Assembly: GCA_905215115.1 (NCBI GenBank)
Contig: CAJMOP010000014.1
Location: 1 to 28,383, forward strand
Source of the DNA: an uncultured bacterium
GTDB taxonomy: Bacteria; Actinomycetota; Coriobacteriia; Coriobacteriales; Coriobacteriaceae
DNA length: 28,383 nucleotides
Reading direction: 5' to 3'
The position numbers and the translations under genes were made by a program. Below are positions 1 to 7,605 of this stretch, in pieces. How positions within the stretch are numbered: the stretch's first letter is position 1; every line of letters begins with the position of its first letter. Under the pieces are notes generated by a model, which worked only from the letters and a program-made list of their open reading frames with translations, searched no databases and had not been told where the DNA came from.

Positions 1-46
1 CCGTCGCCGGCGCGAACGCGATCGGGAGCCCGGCCCCGTCCGCCGC

Positions 47-1369
47 ATGGTCAACGCTTGGTGGAACCGTCTGCTCGGTGCCGTCTACGGCGGCGGCTTC
101 TCCATGCAGGAAGCGGAATACGAGGAGCACGCCACCAGTCGCGACTATCTTTGGAACACCCTCGGCACCGCCGTGTGGGGCTTGGCATTTCCGCTGCTCA
201 CCATCGTGTCTACGCAGCTCGTGGGCGCCGAAGAAGCAGGCAAATTCTCCATCGCCTTTGTCACCGGCACGCTCATCATGATCGCGTGCAACTACGGCGT
301 GCGCAATTTCCAGGTCTCGGACATCGACGAAAAGACGTCCTTTGCCTCCTACCAGCTCAACCGCTGGCTTTGTGGAGCGCTCGCCCTAGGCTGCGGCCTC
401 ATGTACAGCAGCGCCCGCGGCTATGACGCGCAGATGGCGACGATCGGCCTGGGCGTCTACCTGTATAAGGTCATCGACGGCGTCGCCGACGTGTACGAAG
501 GCCGCCTGCAGCAGGCCGACAAACTCTACTTGGCTGGAATGAGCCAAACGCTACGCTCCGTCGGCGTCATCGCGGTCTTCAGCGTGGCGCTGTTCCTCAC
601 GCGCAGCATGCCCATCGCGGCCATGGCCATGGGCATCGCCGCGATCGCCTCGCTCGTGCTGGTCACCGCGCCGCTCGCCCTGCTCGAGACCGAAAAATCG
701 CGCCGCGTGAGCCTTCGCGAGGTCGGCCACCTGTTTGTCCAGTGCGCTCCACTCTTTGGTGCACTGTTCTTGTTCAACCTTATCGAGAGCATGCCCAAGT
801 TTGTGATGGAAGGCACGCTGGCATACAAATATCAGCTGTACTTTAATGCCCTGTTCTTTCCGGCGCAGGCTATTTTGCTGAGCATTGGATTTATCTATAA
901 ACCGCAGCTCCTGCGCTTGTCGAGCATTTGGGCTAATCCTCGCAAGCGTCGTCGCTTTGACCTGATTATTGTTGCCGTTATGGCGCTGATCGTGGTCATC
1001 ACCGGCATGTGCGCCGCATTTATGGCAGGTCCCGGTATTTCCCTCATGAACTTTATGTACGGCCTCAGCTTTGAACGCTACCGTACGCTGGCGCTGCTGA
1101 TGGTCGTCGCCGGCGGCGTCACCGCGGCCATCGACTTTATCTACGCCATCATCACGGTGCTGCGCCACGCTGGAGACGTCACCAAGATCTACCTGATCTG
1201 CTTCGCCGTAAGCGTGGTGCTGCCGGTGAACCTGATTAAGCTGCTGGGTCTGATGGGCGCCGTGGTGAGCTACCTAGCCATCATGGCCCTACTCCTGGTG
1301 CTGCTGATAATCGAGTACGCCCACATCCGCCAACGCATCGAACGCGACCGCAACCCATACGGCGCCTAA
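47..1369 (+). CDS. Polysaccharide flippase-like membrane protein (MOP/Wzx family), 5' end uncertain
   Basis: The product is a 440-residue, very hydrophobic protein with about twelve predicted membrane segments from residue ~40 to the C-terminus. The overall pattern is that of MOP-superfamily lipopolysaccharide/teichoic-acid flippases, which move lipid-linked saccharide precursors across the cytoplasmic membrane. The substrate cannot be read from the sequence. The C-terminus is charged (residues ~425-440), as expected for a cytoplasmic tail. The reading frame stays open to the left edge of the window and the ATG at 47 has no well-spaced ribosome binding site, so the true start may lie upstream; the Met at 104 is another candidate. 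A surface-polysaccharide cluster may lie to the left. The family is fairly sure, the specific role is not. Confidence 0.75.
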   Translation: MVNAWWNRLLGAVYGGGFSMQEAEYEEHATSRDYLWNTLGTAVWGLAFPLLTIVSTQLVGAEEAGKFSIAFVTGTLIMIACNYGVRNFQVSDIDEKTSFASYQLNRWLCGALALGCGLMYSSARGYDAQMATIGLGVYLYKVIDGVADVYEGRLQQADKLYLAGMSQTLRSVGVIAVFSVALFLTRSMPIAAMAMGIAAIASLVLVTAPLALLETEKSRRVSLREVGHLFVQCAPLFGALFLFNLIESMPKFVMEGTLAYKYQLYFNALFFPAQAILLSIGFIYKPQLLRLSSIWANPRKRRRFDLIIVAVMALIVVITGMCAAFMAGPGISLMNFMYGLSFERYRTLALLMVVAGGVTAAIDFIYAIITVLRHAGDVTKIYLICFAVSVVLPVNLIKLLGLMGAVVSYLAIMALLLVLLIIEYAHIRQRIERDRNPYGA

Positions 1370-1391
1370 TTAGCTGCCCCCGGTCACCGGA

Positions 1392-1587
1392 ATTTGCGAT
1401 GGAATCACCCCGGCTGGGGTCTCGTTGCGGACAAGATGCATCACGCAAAACTAAGTGAGTAGACTTTTGCCGAATCCCTGACCACACCGGCAAAACACAA
1501 GTCAATGACCTGCGGTTTTGTTGAGGCAAATTTGCCGGCTGCTCGGCATTTCCAAAAAAGCCTACTCACTTAGCCAGCGGGCAGCCA
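1392..1587 (+). repeat. Dispersed intergenic repeat, copy 1 (about 196 bp)
   Basis: This stretch aligns without gaps to 4489-4684, the second copy in the same orientation. The core at 1451-1573 is bounded by terminal inverted repeats, CTAAGTGAGTAG on the left and CTACTCACTTAG on the right, with T-rich and A-rich stretches just inside. Both copies lie directly 3' of a plus-strand transporter gene. No coding potential is evident. It could be a MITE, a REP-like element or a transcribed 3' structure. It fills most of the 315-base gap between the flippase and the phosphatase; nothing else is recognisable there. Confidence 0.85.
1451..1573. mobile_element. MITE-like core with terminal inverted repeats, copy 1 (123 bp)
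   Basis: The 123-bp unit begins CTAAGTGAGTAGACTTTTG and ends with the inverted counterpart AAAAAAGCCTACTCACTTAG. By hand count it matches the copy at 4548-4670 at about 104 of 123 positions, and both copies are exactly 123 bp long. The ends are identical between copies and most differences are internal, the pattern expected when the termini are the functional part. Whether it moves is unknown. Similarity continues outside the inverted repeats, which is unusual for a simple transposon. Confidence 0.65.
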
Positions 1588-1684
1588 AATGATTTTAAAA
1601 TCCCCGTCCCAGAGAAATCAATTAGCGGGCAGAAGGGCAAAAGTGGTCAAAAACCCTTCCCAAATTAGCTACCCCTTGCACCGA

Positions 1685-2524
1685 TTATTCGCCCGGGTTG
1701 ATGTTCGCGTAGAACTCCGCCCCGTCGTCCAGGCGCAGGATGCCCACGCGACCGAACTCGGAGCCGGTGGCGGCGGCGCAGTCGATATCGATGCGATCGG
1801 GCACACCGGCGGTATCCTCGCCGCCCAGGCGCACAATCTGCCCGCGACCCGACTCCTCATCGAGCCCCGCCAGACCACCGACCTCGCAATAGCGCCCAAG
1901 CGATACCGTGGGCGTGTGACCGCTAACCACGACCGGGCCCTTGCCCTCGGCAGAAAGCAGCCCGGTCGGCACATCCCAGTAGCCGTGACGAATCCACAGC
2001 AAGTCATCGGACGACTGCACGGCGAGCATTTGCTGCAGCAACTCGCGATCGGCATCAACCGCTCCCCTGCCGTCAGCGCAATCGACACCATGCTCAAGCA
2101 AAAACGCACGCGCCGCCTCGGTCTGAATACCGGCGTGCACCAGCAGGTACGGCTGCTCGGCAGTCTCGACCACCGCATAGAGCGGCAGGGCGGCAGCCCA
2201 GCGCACAAGCTCCTCGTACGCCTCAAATTCCATGTCGTTAAGCTGCTCGCGCGTCGTCCAGCCACCGTTGATATCCCAGGTCTCGGCATCGAGCGGGTCC
2301 TGCCCAATAATCGCGTCGAGCATAATCTGCTCGTGGTTGCCCTTAAGCACGCGAGCGTTGGGCAGCGACCGCACCAAGTTGATGACGCCGACCGGATCGG
2401 GACCGCGGTCGATCATGTCACCCAGCACATACAGCGTGTCGTCGGACGTCAGCGAGATCTTGGAAAGGGCCTCGTCCAGCGCGCGCACGTGCCCGTGAGC
2501 ATCGGATGTCACATAGATCGCCAT
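1685..2524 (-). CDS. Metallophosphoesterase (Ser/Thr phosphatase / diadenosine tetraphosphatase-like)
   Basis: The 279-residue protein shows the calcineurin-like metallophosphoesterase motifs in order: DAHGH near residue 8, GDMIDRG near 35, GNHE near 62, LVHAG near 128 and SGHTP near 201. These residues bind two metal ions and hydrolyse phosphoesters. Closest in layout are PrpA/ApaH-type enzymes, which act on phosphoproteins or on Ap4A; the sequence does not decide which. The ATG at 2524 follows AAAGG at six-base spacing. It is a single gene, converging with the flippase and divergent from the antiporter. No signal peptide is seen, so it should be cytoplasmic. Confidence 0.85.
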   Translation of the reverse strand: MAIYVTSDAHGHVRALDEALSKISLTSDDTLYVLGDMIDRGPDPVGVINLVRSLPNARVLKGNHEQIMLDAIIGQDPLDAETWDINGGWTTREQLNDMEFEAYEELVRWAAALPLYAVVETAEQPYLLVHAGIQTEAARAFLLEHGVDCADGRGAVDADRELLQQMLAVQSSDDLLWIRHGYWDVPTGLLSAEGKGPVVVSGHTPTVSLGRYCEVGGLAGLDEESGRGQIVRLGGEDTAGVPDRIDIDCAAATGSEFGRVGILRLDDGAEFYANINPGE

Positions 2525-2599
2525 GGAACGCCTTTCCCTGCATTGCGGCCGAAGCCCGAAGCCACGGCTAAAACTTCAAGTTGAACTTAAACGTTATCC

Positions 2600-2605
2600 A
2601 TTGTA
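2600..2605 (-). promoter_or_regulatory. Possible -10 box for the phosphatase gene
   Basis: On the minus strand TACAAT lies about 75 bases upstream of the phosphatase ATG. No good -35 hexamer is visible, so this is tentative. The rest of the 331-base divergent gap (2525-2855) shows no RNA gene or recognised riboswitch to me. Confidence 0.25.
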
Positions 2606-2855
2606 CTCCGTTGCAATAAAGCTGGAAAGTGCTACAAGTCGCCAACGGTCGCCGGCCCCCGCTCGCGTGTGCCAACCATGCCGCATCACCAGCACCACCA
2701 GCGTCAACGCCCCCGACCAGAGCCACACGCACCCCGGCCTCGTGTCGAAAATGCGAACGCCCGCCGCTCGGCCCCATAAACCCACCACCTTTGGGTACAA
2801 ATAACCGCAGACAACTGACCGTGCCACGCCAACCACCCAGGAGCGGACACCATCC

Positions 2856-4457
2856 ATGAACCAGATCCTTCTCTTTATCGGCCTCGTTATTATTCTGTGC
2901 CTGACCATCAAGCCCGTCGGCAAAAAACTCCCCTTCCCCACCCTGCTCATCTTTATCGCGCTGGGTATGCTGCTGGGCGTCAACGGGCCGGCTCACATCG
3001 ACTTTAGCGACTACGCGCTCACCGAAACCGTCTGCAGCACGGCGCTGCTGTTCATCATGTTCTACGGCGGTTTTAACACCAACATCGACCGTGCCAAGCC
3101 CGTCGCCGCGCCTGCGGTGCTGCTGAGCACGCTCGGCGTCGTCATCACTGCCGGCATTACCGGCGTGTTCGCGCACTTTGTACTGGGCTTCGACTGGATC
3201 GGCGGCCTGCTGCTGGGATCGGTTGTGGCGTCCACCGATGCGGCGAGCGTCTTTAGCGTTCTGCGCGAGCACAGCCTTTCGCTGAGGGGCGGCACCGACT
3301 CGCTGCTCGAGGTCGAATCGGGCTCCAACGACCCCGTCGCCTACATGCTCACCGCGGTGCTCGCGACCCTCGCAGCCGGCGGCGACATCAACATTCCCAC
3401 ACTGCTGGCCAAGCAGATTATCCTGGGCGTGGGCCTGGGCCTTGCCATCGGCTGGGCGGCGGGCCACCTGATTGAACGCGCACACGCAACGGCCGAGGGC
3501 GCGCAGACTATCTTTTTGTTCGCCGTGGCGATCGTCGCCTACGCACTGCCGAGCTACCTGGGCGGCAACGGCTTTTTGGCCGTATACCTGGCAGGCATTG
3601 TGCTGGGCGCGAGCGACATCACCGGCAAGGTCGAGATGGCGCACTTCTTTGACACCCTTACCGAGATGGCCGAGATGACGATCTTCTTCTTGCTCGGCCT
3701 GCTCGTCACGCCCGCGCGCCTGCCGCAAATGCTGCTACCCGGCCTTGCGCTCATGGCGTTTATGCTCTTTGCGAGCCGCCCCATCGCCGTCGGTCTGCTG
3801 CTGGCGCCCTTTAAGACGAGCCCTCGCCAGGTTGCGCTCGTAAGCTGGGCGGGCTTGCGCGGCGCGGCTTCGGTCGTCTTTAGCCTCTTTGCTGTGGTGG
3901 CCGGCGTTCCCGGCGGACACGACCTATTTGACCTGGTGTTTGTGATTGCCGTATCGAGCATTGTGGTGCAGGGTTCGCTACTGCCGGCGGTGGCGAAGAA
4001 ACTCGATATGATCGATGCGGCCGGCGACGTGCGCCGCACCTTTAACGACTACCGCGACGAGGACGGCATGTCGTTTGTAAAGCTCAAGGTGGGCGCTGGC
4101 CATCCGTTTGCCGGGCGCTCGCTCGCCGATATTGGCAGCGCGACGGACATGCTCGTGGTCTTGGTGCTGCGCGACGGGGCGCACCCGGTACTGCCCAACG
4201 GCGATACCGTCATCGAGGAAGGCGACCTTCTGGTGATGGCAGCCCCAACGTTCGAAGAGCGTGCCGAGGTTACGCTGCGCGAGGTCACCGTGACGCCCCG
4301 CGGTCGCCTGGCCGGTCAGCGCCTGCGCGACGTGCCGCAGGGCAAGCACCCGTTTATCGTGGTGATGCTCAAGCGCGAAGGCCAAACGATCATCCCCGAC
4401 GGCAACACCCTTATATACGCTGGCGACGAAGCCGTCATCGCCACGCTGGCGTCGTAG
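2856..4457 (+). CDS. CPA1-family cation/proton antiporter with two C-terminal RCK-C (TrkA-C) domains
   Basis: The 533-residue protein has an antiporter core (residues ~1-385) with about twelve membrane segments, then a soluble tail. The core carries STDAASVFSVLRE near residue 123, the ESGSNDP motif near 150 that holds the Asn-Asp ion-binding pair of electroneutral CPA1 exchangers, and SWAGLRGAASVVFS near 328. The tail has two RCK-C-like modules at about 405-470 and 478-533, which in relatives bind regulatory ligands. This layout matches NhaP2/CvrA-type K+ (or Na+)/H+ antiporters of the cytoplasmic membrane; ion preference is not readable. AGGAG lies 12 bases before the ATG, a rather long spacing. 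It appears monocistronic. Confidence 0.88.
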   Translation: MNQILLFIGLVIILCLTIKPVGKKLPFPTLLIFIALGMLLGVNGPAHIDFSDYALTETVCSTALLFIMFYGGFNTNIDRAKPVAAPAVLLSTLGVVITAGITGVFAHFVLGFDWIGGLLLGSVVASTDAASVFSVLREHSLSLRGGTDSLLEVESGSNDPVAYMLTAVLATLAAGGDINIPTLLAKQIILGVGLGLAIGWAAGHLIERAHATAEGAQTIFLFAVAIVAYALPSYLGGNGFLAVYLAGIVLGASDITGKVEMAHFFDTLTEMAEMTIFFLLGLLVTPARLPQMLLPGLALMAFMLFASRPIAVGLLLAPFKTSPRQVALVSWAGLRGAASVVFSLFAVVAGVPGGHDLFDLVFVIAVSSIVVQGSLLPAVAKKLDMIDAAGDVRRTFNDYRDEDGMSFVKLKVGAGHPFAGRSLADIGSATDMLVVLVLRDGAHPVLPNGDTVIEEGDLLVMAAPTFEERAEVTLREVTVTPRGRLAGQRLRDVPQGKHPFIVVMLKREGQTIIPDGNTLIYAGDEAVIATLAS

Positions 4458-4488
4458 CGGGCAGGGACAGCCGTCCCGAATTGGCTAC

Positions 4489-4684
4489 ATTTGAGCATCA
4501 ATCGCCCCGACAGGGGTCTCGTTGAGGACAGTTAGCGTCTGGCAAAACTAAGTGAGTAGACTTTTGTCGAATCGCCGACCACGTCACCAAAGCACAAGTC
4601 TGTGACCTACGGGTTTGTTGAAGCAAATTAGTCAGGTGCTCAGGATTTCCAAAAAAGCCTACTCACTTAGCCGGCGGGTGGCCA
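4489..4684 (+). repeat. Dispersed intergenic repeat, copy 2 (about 196 bp)
   Basis: This is the second copy of the repeat at 1392-1587, collinear and in the same orientation, beginning 32 bases after the antiporter stop codon. It shares GGGGTCTCGTTG in the left flank and the CGGCGGGTGGCCA-like right flank with copy 1. It contains the 123-bp core with inverted termini. No ORF is conserved between the copies. Confidence 0.85.
4548..4670. mobile_element. MITE-like core with terminal inverted repeats, copy 2 (123 bp)
   Basis: It has the same length and identical ends as the unit at 1451-1573 (CTAAGTGAGTAG and CTACTCACTTAG). Internal divergence is about 15 per cent by hand count. Confidence 0.65.
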
Positions 4685-4777
4685 TAATAGAACCGCCGCG
4701 ACGTCGTTGGACTCCGTTGCGACGGTTTATCATGCATTTTCGCACAGCCGTGGGCACAAACACCCCGTCGCCCCATA

Positions 4778-4802
4778 TGACAAAGGGGCAGTCCCTTTGT
4801 CA
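4778..4802. repeat. Perfect palindrome with 10-bp arms
   Basis: TGACAAAGGG and CCCTTTGTCA are perfect complements separated by GCAGT. There is no T-tract, so it is not a classical terminator; it may be a REP-type or operator sequence. It lies in the non-coding stretch 4685-4870 between the repeat and the first small-RNA-like element. I see nothing else definite in that stretch. Confidence 0.6.
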
Positions 4803-4876
4803 CATTAAATAGAACTTCAGCAAGAAGCTGAGGAAAAAGAAGACCGAATGAGCCACCGCTCGCATCGCAACCATGG

Positions 4877-4946
4877 TATAAATGGATTGCGCTCCTTTAT
4901 GGAGGGCAGTCAAGGGCCGGGGGATCCCCCCGGCATTTTTGTTTTT
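4877..4946 (+). ncRNA. Candidate small structured RNA, copy 1 (promoter box, hairpin, core, terminator)
   Basis: A TATAAAT box at 4877-4883 is followed by a small hairpin (CTCC/GGAG, 4892-4904), then GGGC and TCAAG, then a GC-only stem (GCCGGGGG/CCCCCGGC, 4916-4934) and ATTTTTGTTTTT. The same order recurs at 5003-5069 and, inverted, at 5777-5847. The transcript would be about 55 nt. No good -35 box is visible for this copy. It may instead serve only as a terminator for convergent transcription. Confidence 0.5.
4916..4946 (+). terminator. Intrinsic terminator of RNA element copy 1
   Basis: An 8-bp GC stem with a three-base loop (4916-4934) is followed by T5-G-T5. By sequence this is a strong rho-independent terminator. 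Confidence 0.8.
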
Positions 4947-5002
4947 AGGTCAACAGGAAATCGAGCGAAATGTCTCGTGTAGACCCGACATGCGGTTTCT
5001 GT

Positions 5003-5069
5003 TATAAAGATGTCGGTACCCTCGAATAGAGGGGCCTCCAAGAGCCGGGGTCTTACCTCCGGCATTTTT
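5003..5069 (+). ncRNA. Candidate small structured RNA, copy 2
   Basis: TATAAA at 5003-5008 is preceded at 17 bases by TAGACC (4980-4985), a weak -35. It is followed by a CCCTC/GAGGG hairpin (5019-5033), then GGC, CCAAG, and a GCCGGGG/CCTCCGGC stem (5044-5063) with T5. The core (GAGGGGC, CCAAG, GCCGGGG) is shared with the other two copies although the surrounding bases differ. That points to selection on structure rather than recent duplication. Confidence 0.5.
5044..5069 (+). terminator. Intrinsic terminator of RNA element copy 2
   Basis: The GCCGG/CCGGC stem has an imperfect inner extension, loop TCTTA, then ATTTTT. It faces the 3' end of the DUF3800 gene. Confidence 0.65.
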
Positions 5070-5090
5070 ATGCAATACGAGGCCTGCCCA

Positions 5091-5765
5091 TTAGACGACA
5101 GCCTTCTTTCTTATTTCTTTTAGTAAGCCTTTTTTAAACGCAGTACTACCACCAAAAAACTTCTGGTCAGTATTAGTCTGCTTATTCGCCTGATATTTCA
5201 GACTCGTGAACTCAATGGTACAGATATAGTCCGCAGCCTGAGCCAAATAGTAATCCGATGAAGTTGTCGGCTTATAGATAACTGCATTTTTAGCCAAAGC
5301 GTAATCGATTGCCTTGTGAAGCGCACTCGAAACCGAACCCTGTCCTCCGTCGTAGTAAATCTTCACAGCATCAAACTGCTGAAACCCACTCAAATTATCG
5401 AATATGAAATCGATGATTTCACGCCGCATCGCATCAGCGATCTGTTTGAGAGTTCGATACCGATGCGTCTTGAATACAAACACCTTGTACGAGATGGGCA
5501 AATGTCGAAACATAACTCGAAATAGTGAAAACAGCCTTTTTCTCTCACTGATGTCCAAGTCCTTGAACTGATCTTTTCCATTCATGAGAGGAGAAGCATG
5601 GAACGGAAGGAGCGGCAATCCGCTATCGGCTACCGCCCTTTCATATTTCTCTATTCCCTCAGCGATGGGAATATTTTGTTCATGAAAAACAAAGGCAACC
5701 AGATAGTATTTTTCACGAAGATCATCGCTTCCAGATTCATCAATAAAGATACTCAGCTCTCGCAT
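5091..5765 (-). CDS. DUF3800 domain protein (RNase H-like fold, defence-associated)
   Basis: The 224-residue protein has the DUF3800 signature: an N-terminal strand with DESG at residues 9-12, an acidic strand YYDGG around D139, and the C-terminal helix QAADYI with D179. Together these resemble the acidic active site of RNase H-like folds. Family members are often found near defence genes; the reaction is not established here. The ATG at 5765 follows AAGGAT at six-base spacing. A TTG at 5771 is possible but too close to that site. The gene begins just after the terminator of an RNA element, so its expression would need read-through from the promoter at 5841-5871. GC is clearly lower than in the neighbouring BREX genes, which suggests separate acquisition. 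Confidence 0.8.
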   Translation of the reverse strand: MRELSIFIDESGSDDLREKYYLVAFVFHEQNIPIAEGIEKYERAVADSGLPLLPFHASPLMNGKDQFKDLDISERKRLFSLFRVMFRHLPISYKVFVFKTHRYRTLKQIADAMRREIIDFIFDNLSGFQQFDAVKIYYDGGQGSVSSALHKAIDYALAKNAVIYKPTTSSDYYLAQAADYICTIEFTSLKYQANKQTNTDQKFFGGSTAFKKGLLKEIRKKAVV

Positions 5766-5776
5766 GGGCAATCCTT

Positions 5777-5806
5777 AATAAAAAAGCCGGGGAAAACGTC
5801 CCCGGC
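5777..5806 (-). terminator. Intrinsic terminator/attenuator between the BREX operon and DUF3800
   Basis: On the minus strand a perfect 7-bp GCCGGGG/CCCCGGC stem with loop ACGTTTT is followed by TTTTTTATT. The DUF3800 ribosome binding site begins three or four bases after the T-tract. It probably ends both the BREX transcript and a short leader RNA. Confidence 0.8.
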
Positions 5807-5847
5807 ACTTGGAAGCCCTCTCTTAAGAGATGACCACCTAATTTATA
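5777..5847 (-). ncRNA. Candidate small structured RNA, copy 3 (leader of DUF3800)
   Basis: This is the inverted third copy: TATAAAT at 5847-5841, a small hairpin around 5829-5816, then GGGC, CCAAG and the terminator stem. CATGGTATAAAT is also shared with copy 1. A promoter, a short structured RNA, a terminator and then a protein gene is the layout of type III toxin-antitoxin loci (ToxIN-like), though the protein family differs. It could equally be a transcription attenuator. Confidence 0.5.
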
Positions 5848-5871
5848 CCATGAAGTTGGACGTATATTCAA
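5841..5871 (-). promoter_or_regulatory. Promoter for RNA element copy 3 / DUF3800
   Basis: The minus-strand -35 TTGAAT (5871-5866) is separated by 18 bases from the -10 TATAAA (5847-5842). This is a good sigma-70-type match. The palindrome AACATATGTT (5890-5899) lies just upstream and could be an operator. Confidence 0.55.
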
Positions 5872-5920
5872 GCATGAGTATAAAATACAAACATATGTTC
5901 GTCAATAGCAAAGGTGACCA

Positions 5921-6118
5921 TCATTCAGCGTCGCCATCGACAGCAAAGTCGCGGAGGTCGAGGCCTTCGCGCTCGGCTCGGGCTAGCAGCTCTTGGGGCG
6001 ACTCGTCCTCGATATCTACCACGTCGAGCATGGCGGCCGGAAAGCCCACGCCGGCTGCACTCCCCGCACGGTCGAGCAAACCCTCGCGCAGCTGGTCAAC
6101 ATCAACATCGATCTTCAT
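5921..6118 (-). CDS. Small acidic protein of unknown function, last gene of the BREX operon
   Basis: The 65-residue protein is strongly acidic, with VDVDQ near the start, an EDESPQE stretch in the middle and VDGDAE at the end. I do not recognise it. The ATG at 6118 follows AGGGGG with seven bases between, a strong initiation site. It begins 27 bases after the preceding stop codon in the same direction, so it is probably co-transcribed with the BREX genes. Size and charge would suit an inhibitor, adaptor or DNA-mimic-like partner, but that is only inference. Codon use is as GC-rich as the preceding gene. The next feature downstream is a terminator. Confidence 0.65.
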   Translation of the reverse strand: MKIDVDVDQLREGLLDRAGSAAGVGFPAAMLDVVDIEDESPQELLARAEREGLDLRDFAVDGDAE

Positions 6119-6145
6119 GGTGAAACCCCCTACCGGATCAGACCC

Positions 6146-7510
6146 CTACTCACCAGCGTCAAGCACTTCCGCAGCAGCAACAAAAGCCGCCACCTGCTTG
6201 TCGTCCATCTGCATGGCCAAACGGCCCACGGGCTCATCGTAGGCAAACTGCACTTTATCGATAAAGCAATCCCAGGCACGCTCATCCACACGCACAGCGG
6301 CCTCGCAATACTGGCTGAGCTTTTTGAGTCCATACCAAAACGCATTCACATGGCGCGCAGGATCCTCGTCCAGCACACCATCGTAGCGCCGTCCGTTAAA
6401 CTCACGCATGCGCGCCACGGCAACCTCGAGCGAGTCGCCGCCGTCGGCCGAAGCCTCGTCCACAAGCTCGGGAATCGCAACTTCGCGCCGAACATTGTGC
6501 CTGGTAGCACCGTCATACTCGCCCACCAACACGTCTTCGTCAAACCGATCATCGTAGTCGAAAAAGCTACTGCCGCAGCAAATCCCATGCGGCGAACCGG
6601 CACCAAAGGCACAGAACAACCCGCCGTCGGTAACAACGCGCCTATAGGCCTCAAACGACTTCTTAACCTGAGCGAGCAACTCGGCAAGCTCCCCGGCATC
6701 GCACCCCGTCTCGCACGCGACGCAAGCAGACTTCGGCAACGATACCGGCTCCACCGTGCTCCCTGCAACGCGGGCAGCGCGCTCGGCCCGATACGCTTGA
6801 GCTGCCAAGCGCGATCGCTGCGCAGCGCCACGCACATTCGCAAGCTCGCGCTCCAGCGCCACATCGCCAGTGACATCGCCAGCCACATCGTTCGCAAACC
6901 TGTCAGCACCCTGCGGGCCGGTCGCACTCAGCTCGGACTCAAACGTCGCCGTGATCATGCCGGCAAGGTCCGTTGCGTCGGCGGCACAACGCAGCTGCTC
7001 CAACTGCGTGCACAGCAGATCGGCATCCAGGGGCACCGCATCCACAACGCACACGTCACTCAGACGCGCCGCGCCCTGCAGCACCAAAGCCCCCGCAGCA
7101 TCGTACGCCGCACGAACCCTGTCCGCCGTATTGGCACGCAGCTTTACCTCGATAAACGCAAGCGTCTGCTCCAAGCGGGCCAACAGCTCGGCCTTGTCCT
7201 CCATACGCAAAAAGGCAGCGTAGCGCCGCTCCATCTGCAACGGGCCCACAACGCCCATCTGCTTGCGAGCCCGCGCAAGCGACTCGGCTTCAACGCGGCG
7301 CACATACCCGTCAACGGCCTGCACGGCAGACTCACGCGCAGCACGCTCGGCAGACTCGACGCCCTCGATCACGGCCAGCAGCTCGCGGGAGCGCGCCTTG
7401 CGCACCAACTCCCCGCGGTCGTACTGCTCAAGCGCCGCCTGACGCTTGGCTACCGACTCAAAGCCAAACAGCTCGTCGAGCAACTCGCCAACAGAACGCT
7501 CTTCCGCCAT
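6146..7510 (-). CDS. Unknown 454-residue protein, candidate BREX accessory gene
   Basis: I recognise no family. Residues ~1-120 are helical, charged and heptad-like, probably coiled coil. The middle (~120-260) is Ala-rich and helical. Two short Cys clusters follow, CVACETGC near 265 and GICCGSSFFDYDD near 312, which could bind metal. The C-terminal third is mixed. There is no signal peptide or membrane segment. The ATG at 7510 follows GAGGAGG at seven bases, a very strong site. The gene starts 95 bases after brxL and is followed by the 65-codon gene. Its place in the operon and its matching codon use suggest a BREX role, but it matches none of BrxA-F, BrxHI/HII, BrxL, BrxP, BrxR, BrxU or PglW-Z as I know them. 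Confidence 0.7.
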   Translation of the reverse strand: MAEERSVGELLDELFGFESVAKRQAALEQYDRGELVRKARSRELLAVIEGVESAERAARESAVQAVDGYVRRVEAESLARARKQMGVVGPLQMERRYAAFLRMEDKAELLARLEQTLAFIEVKLRANTADRVRAAYDAAGALVLQGAARLSDVCVVDAVPLDADLLCTQLEQLRCAADATDLAGMITATFESELSATGPQGADRFANDVAGDVTGDVALERELANVRGAAQRSRLAAQAYRAERAARVAGSTVEPVSLPKSACVACETGCDAGELAELLAQVKKSFEAYRRVVTDGGLFCAFGAGSPHGICCGSSFFDYDDRFDEDVLVGEYDGATRHNVRREVAIPELVDEASADGGDSLEVAVARMREFNGRRYDGVLDEDPARHVNAFWYGLKKLSQYCEAAVRVDERAWDCFIDKVQFAYDEPVGRLAMQMDDKQVAAFVAAAEVLDAGE

Positions 7511-7605
7511 GGCAAGGCCTCCTCACGCGTGACGTGCCAACATGCCCGCGGGCCCACGCGCACAAGACAAACGCCTCGCGCACGCAAGCCCGCACGCCCG
7601 CACTC

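Noticed and set aside
1589..2584. Long plus-strand open frame over the phosphatase
   Set aside because: It is the antisense of a gene with complete metallophosphoesterase motifs; the translation is Arg/His-rich with no recognisable family.
2606..2855. Riboswitch (for example c-di-AMP type) before the antiporter
   Set aside because: I could not match the conserved core of any class I know; the stretch is C-rich without a clear multi-stem fold.
2568..3728. Long minus-strand open frame over the antiporter
   Set aside because: Its composition (Gly, Gln, Asp, His, Arg rich) is typical of the complement of a GC-rich gene, and the plus strand carries clear CPA1 motifs.
4871..5069. CRISPR-like array
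   Set aside because: Only two direct units about 126 bases apart, with similarity limited to structural elements. There are no short identical repeats with regular spacers and no cas genes.
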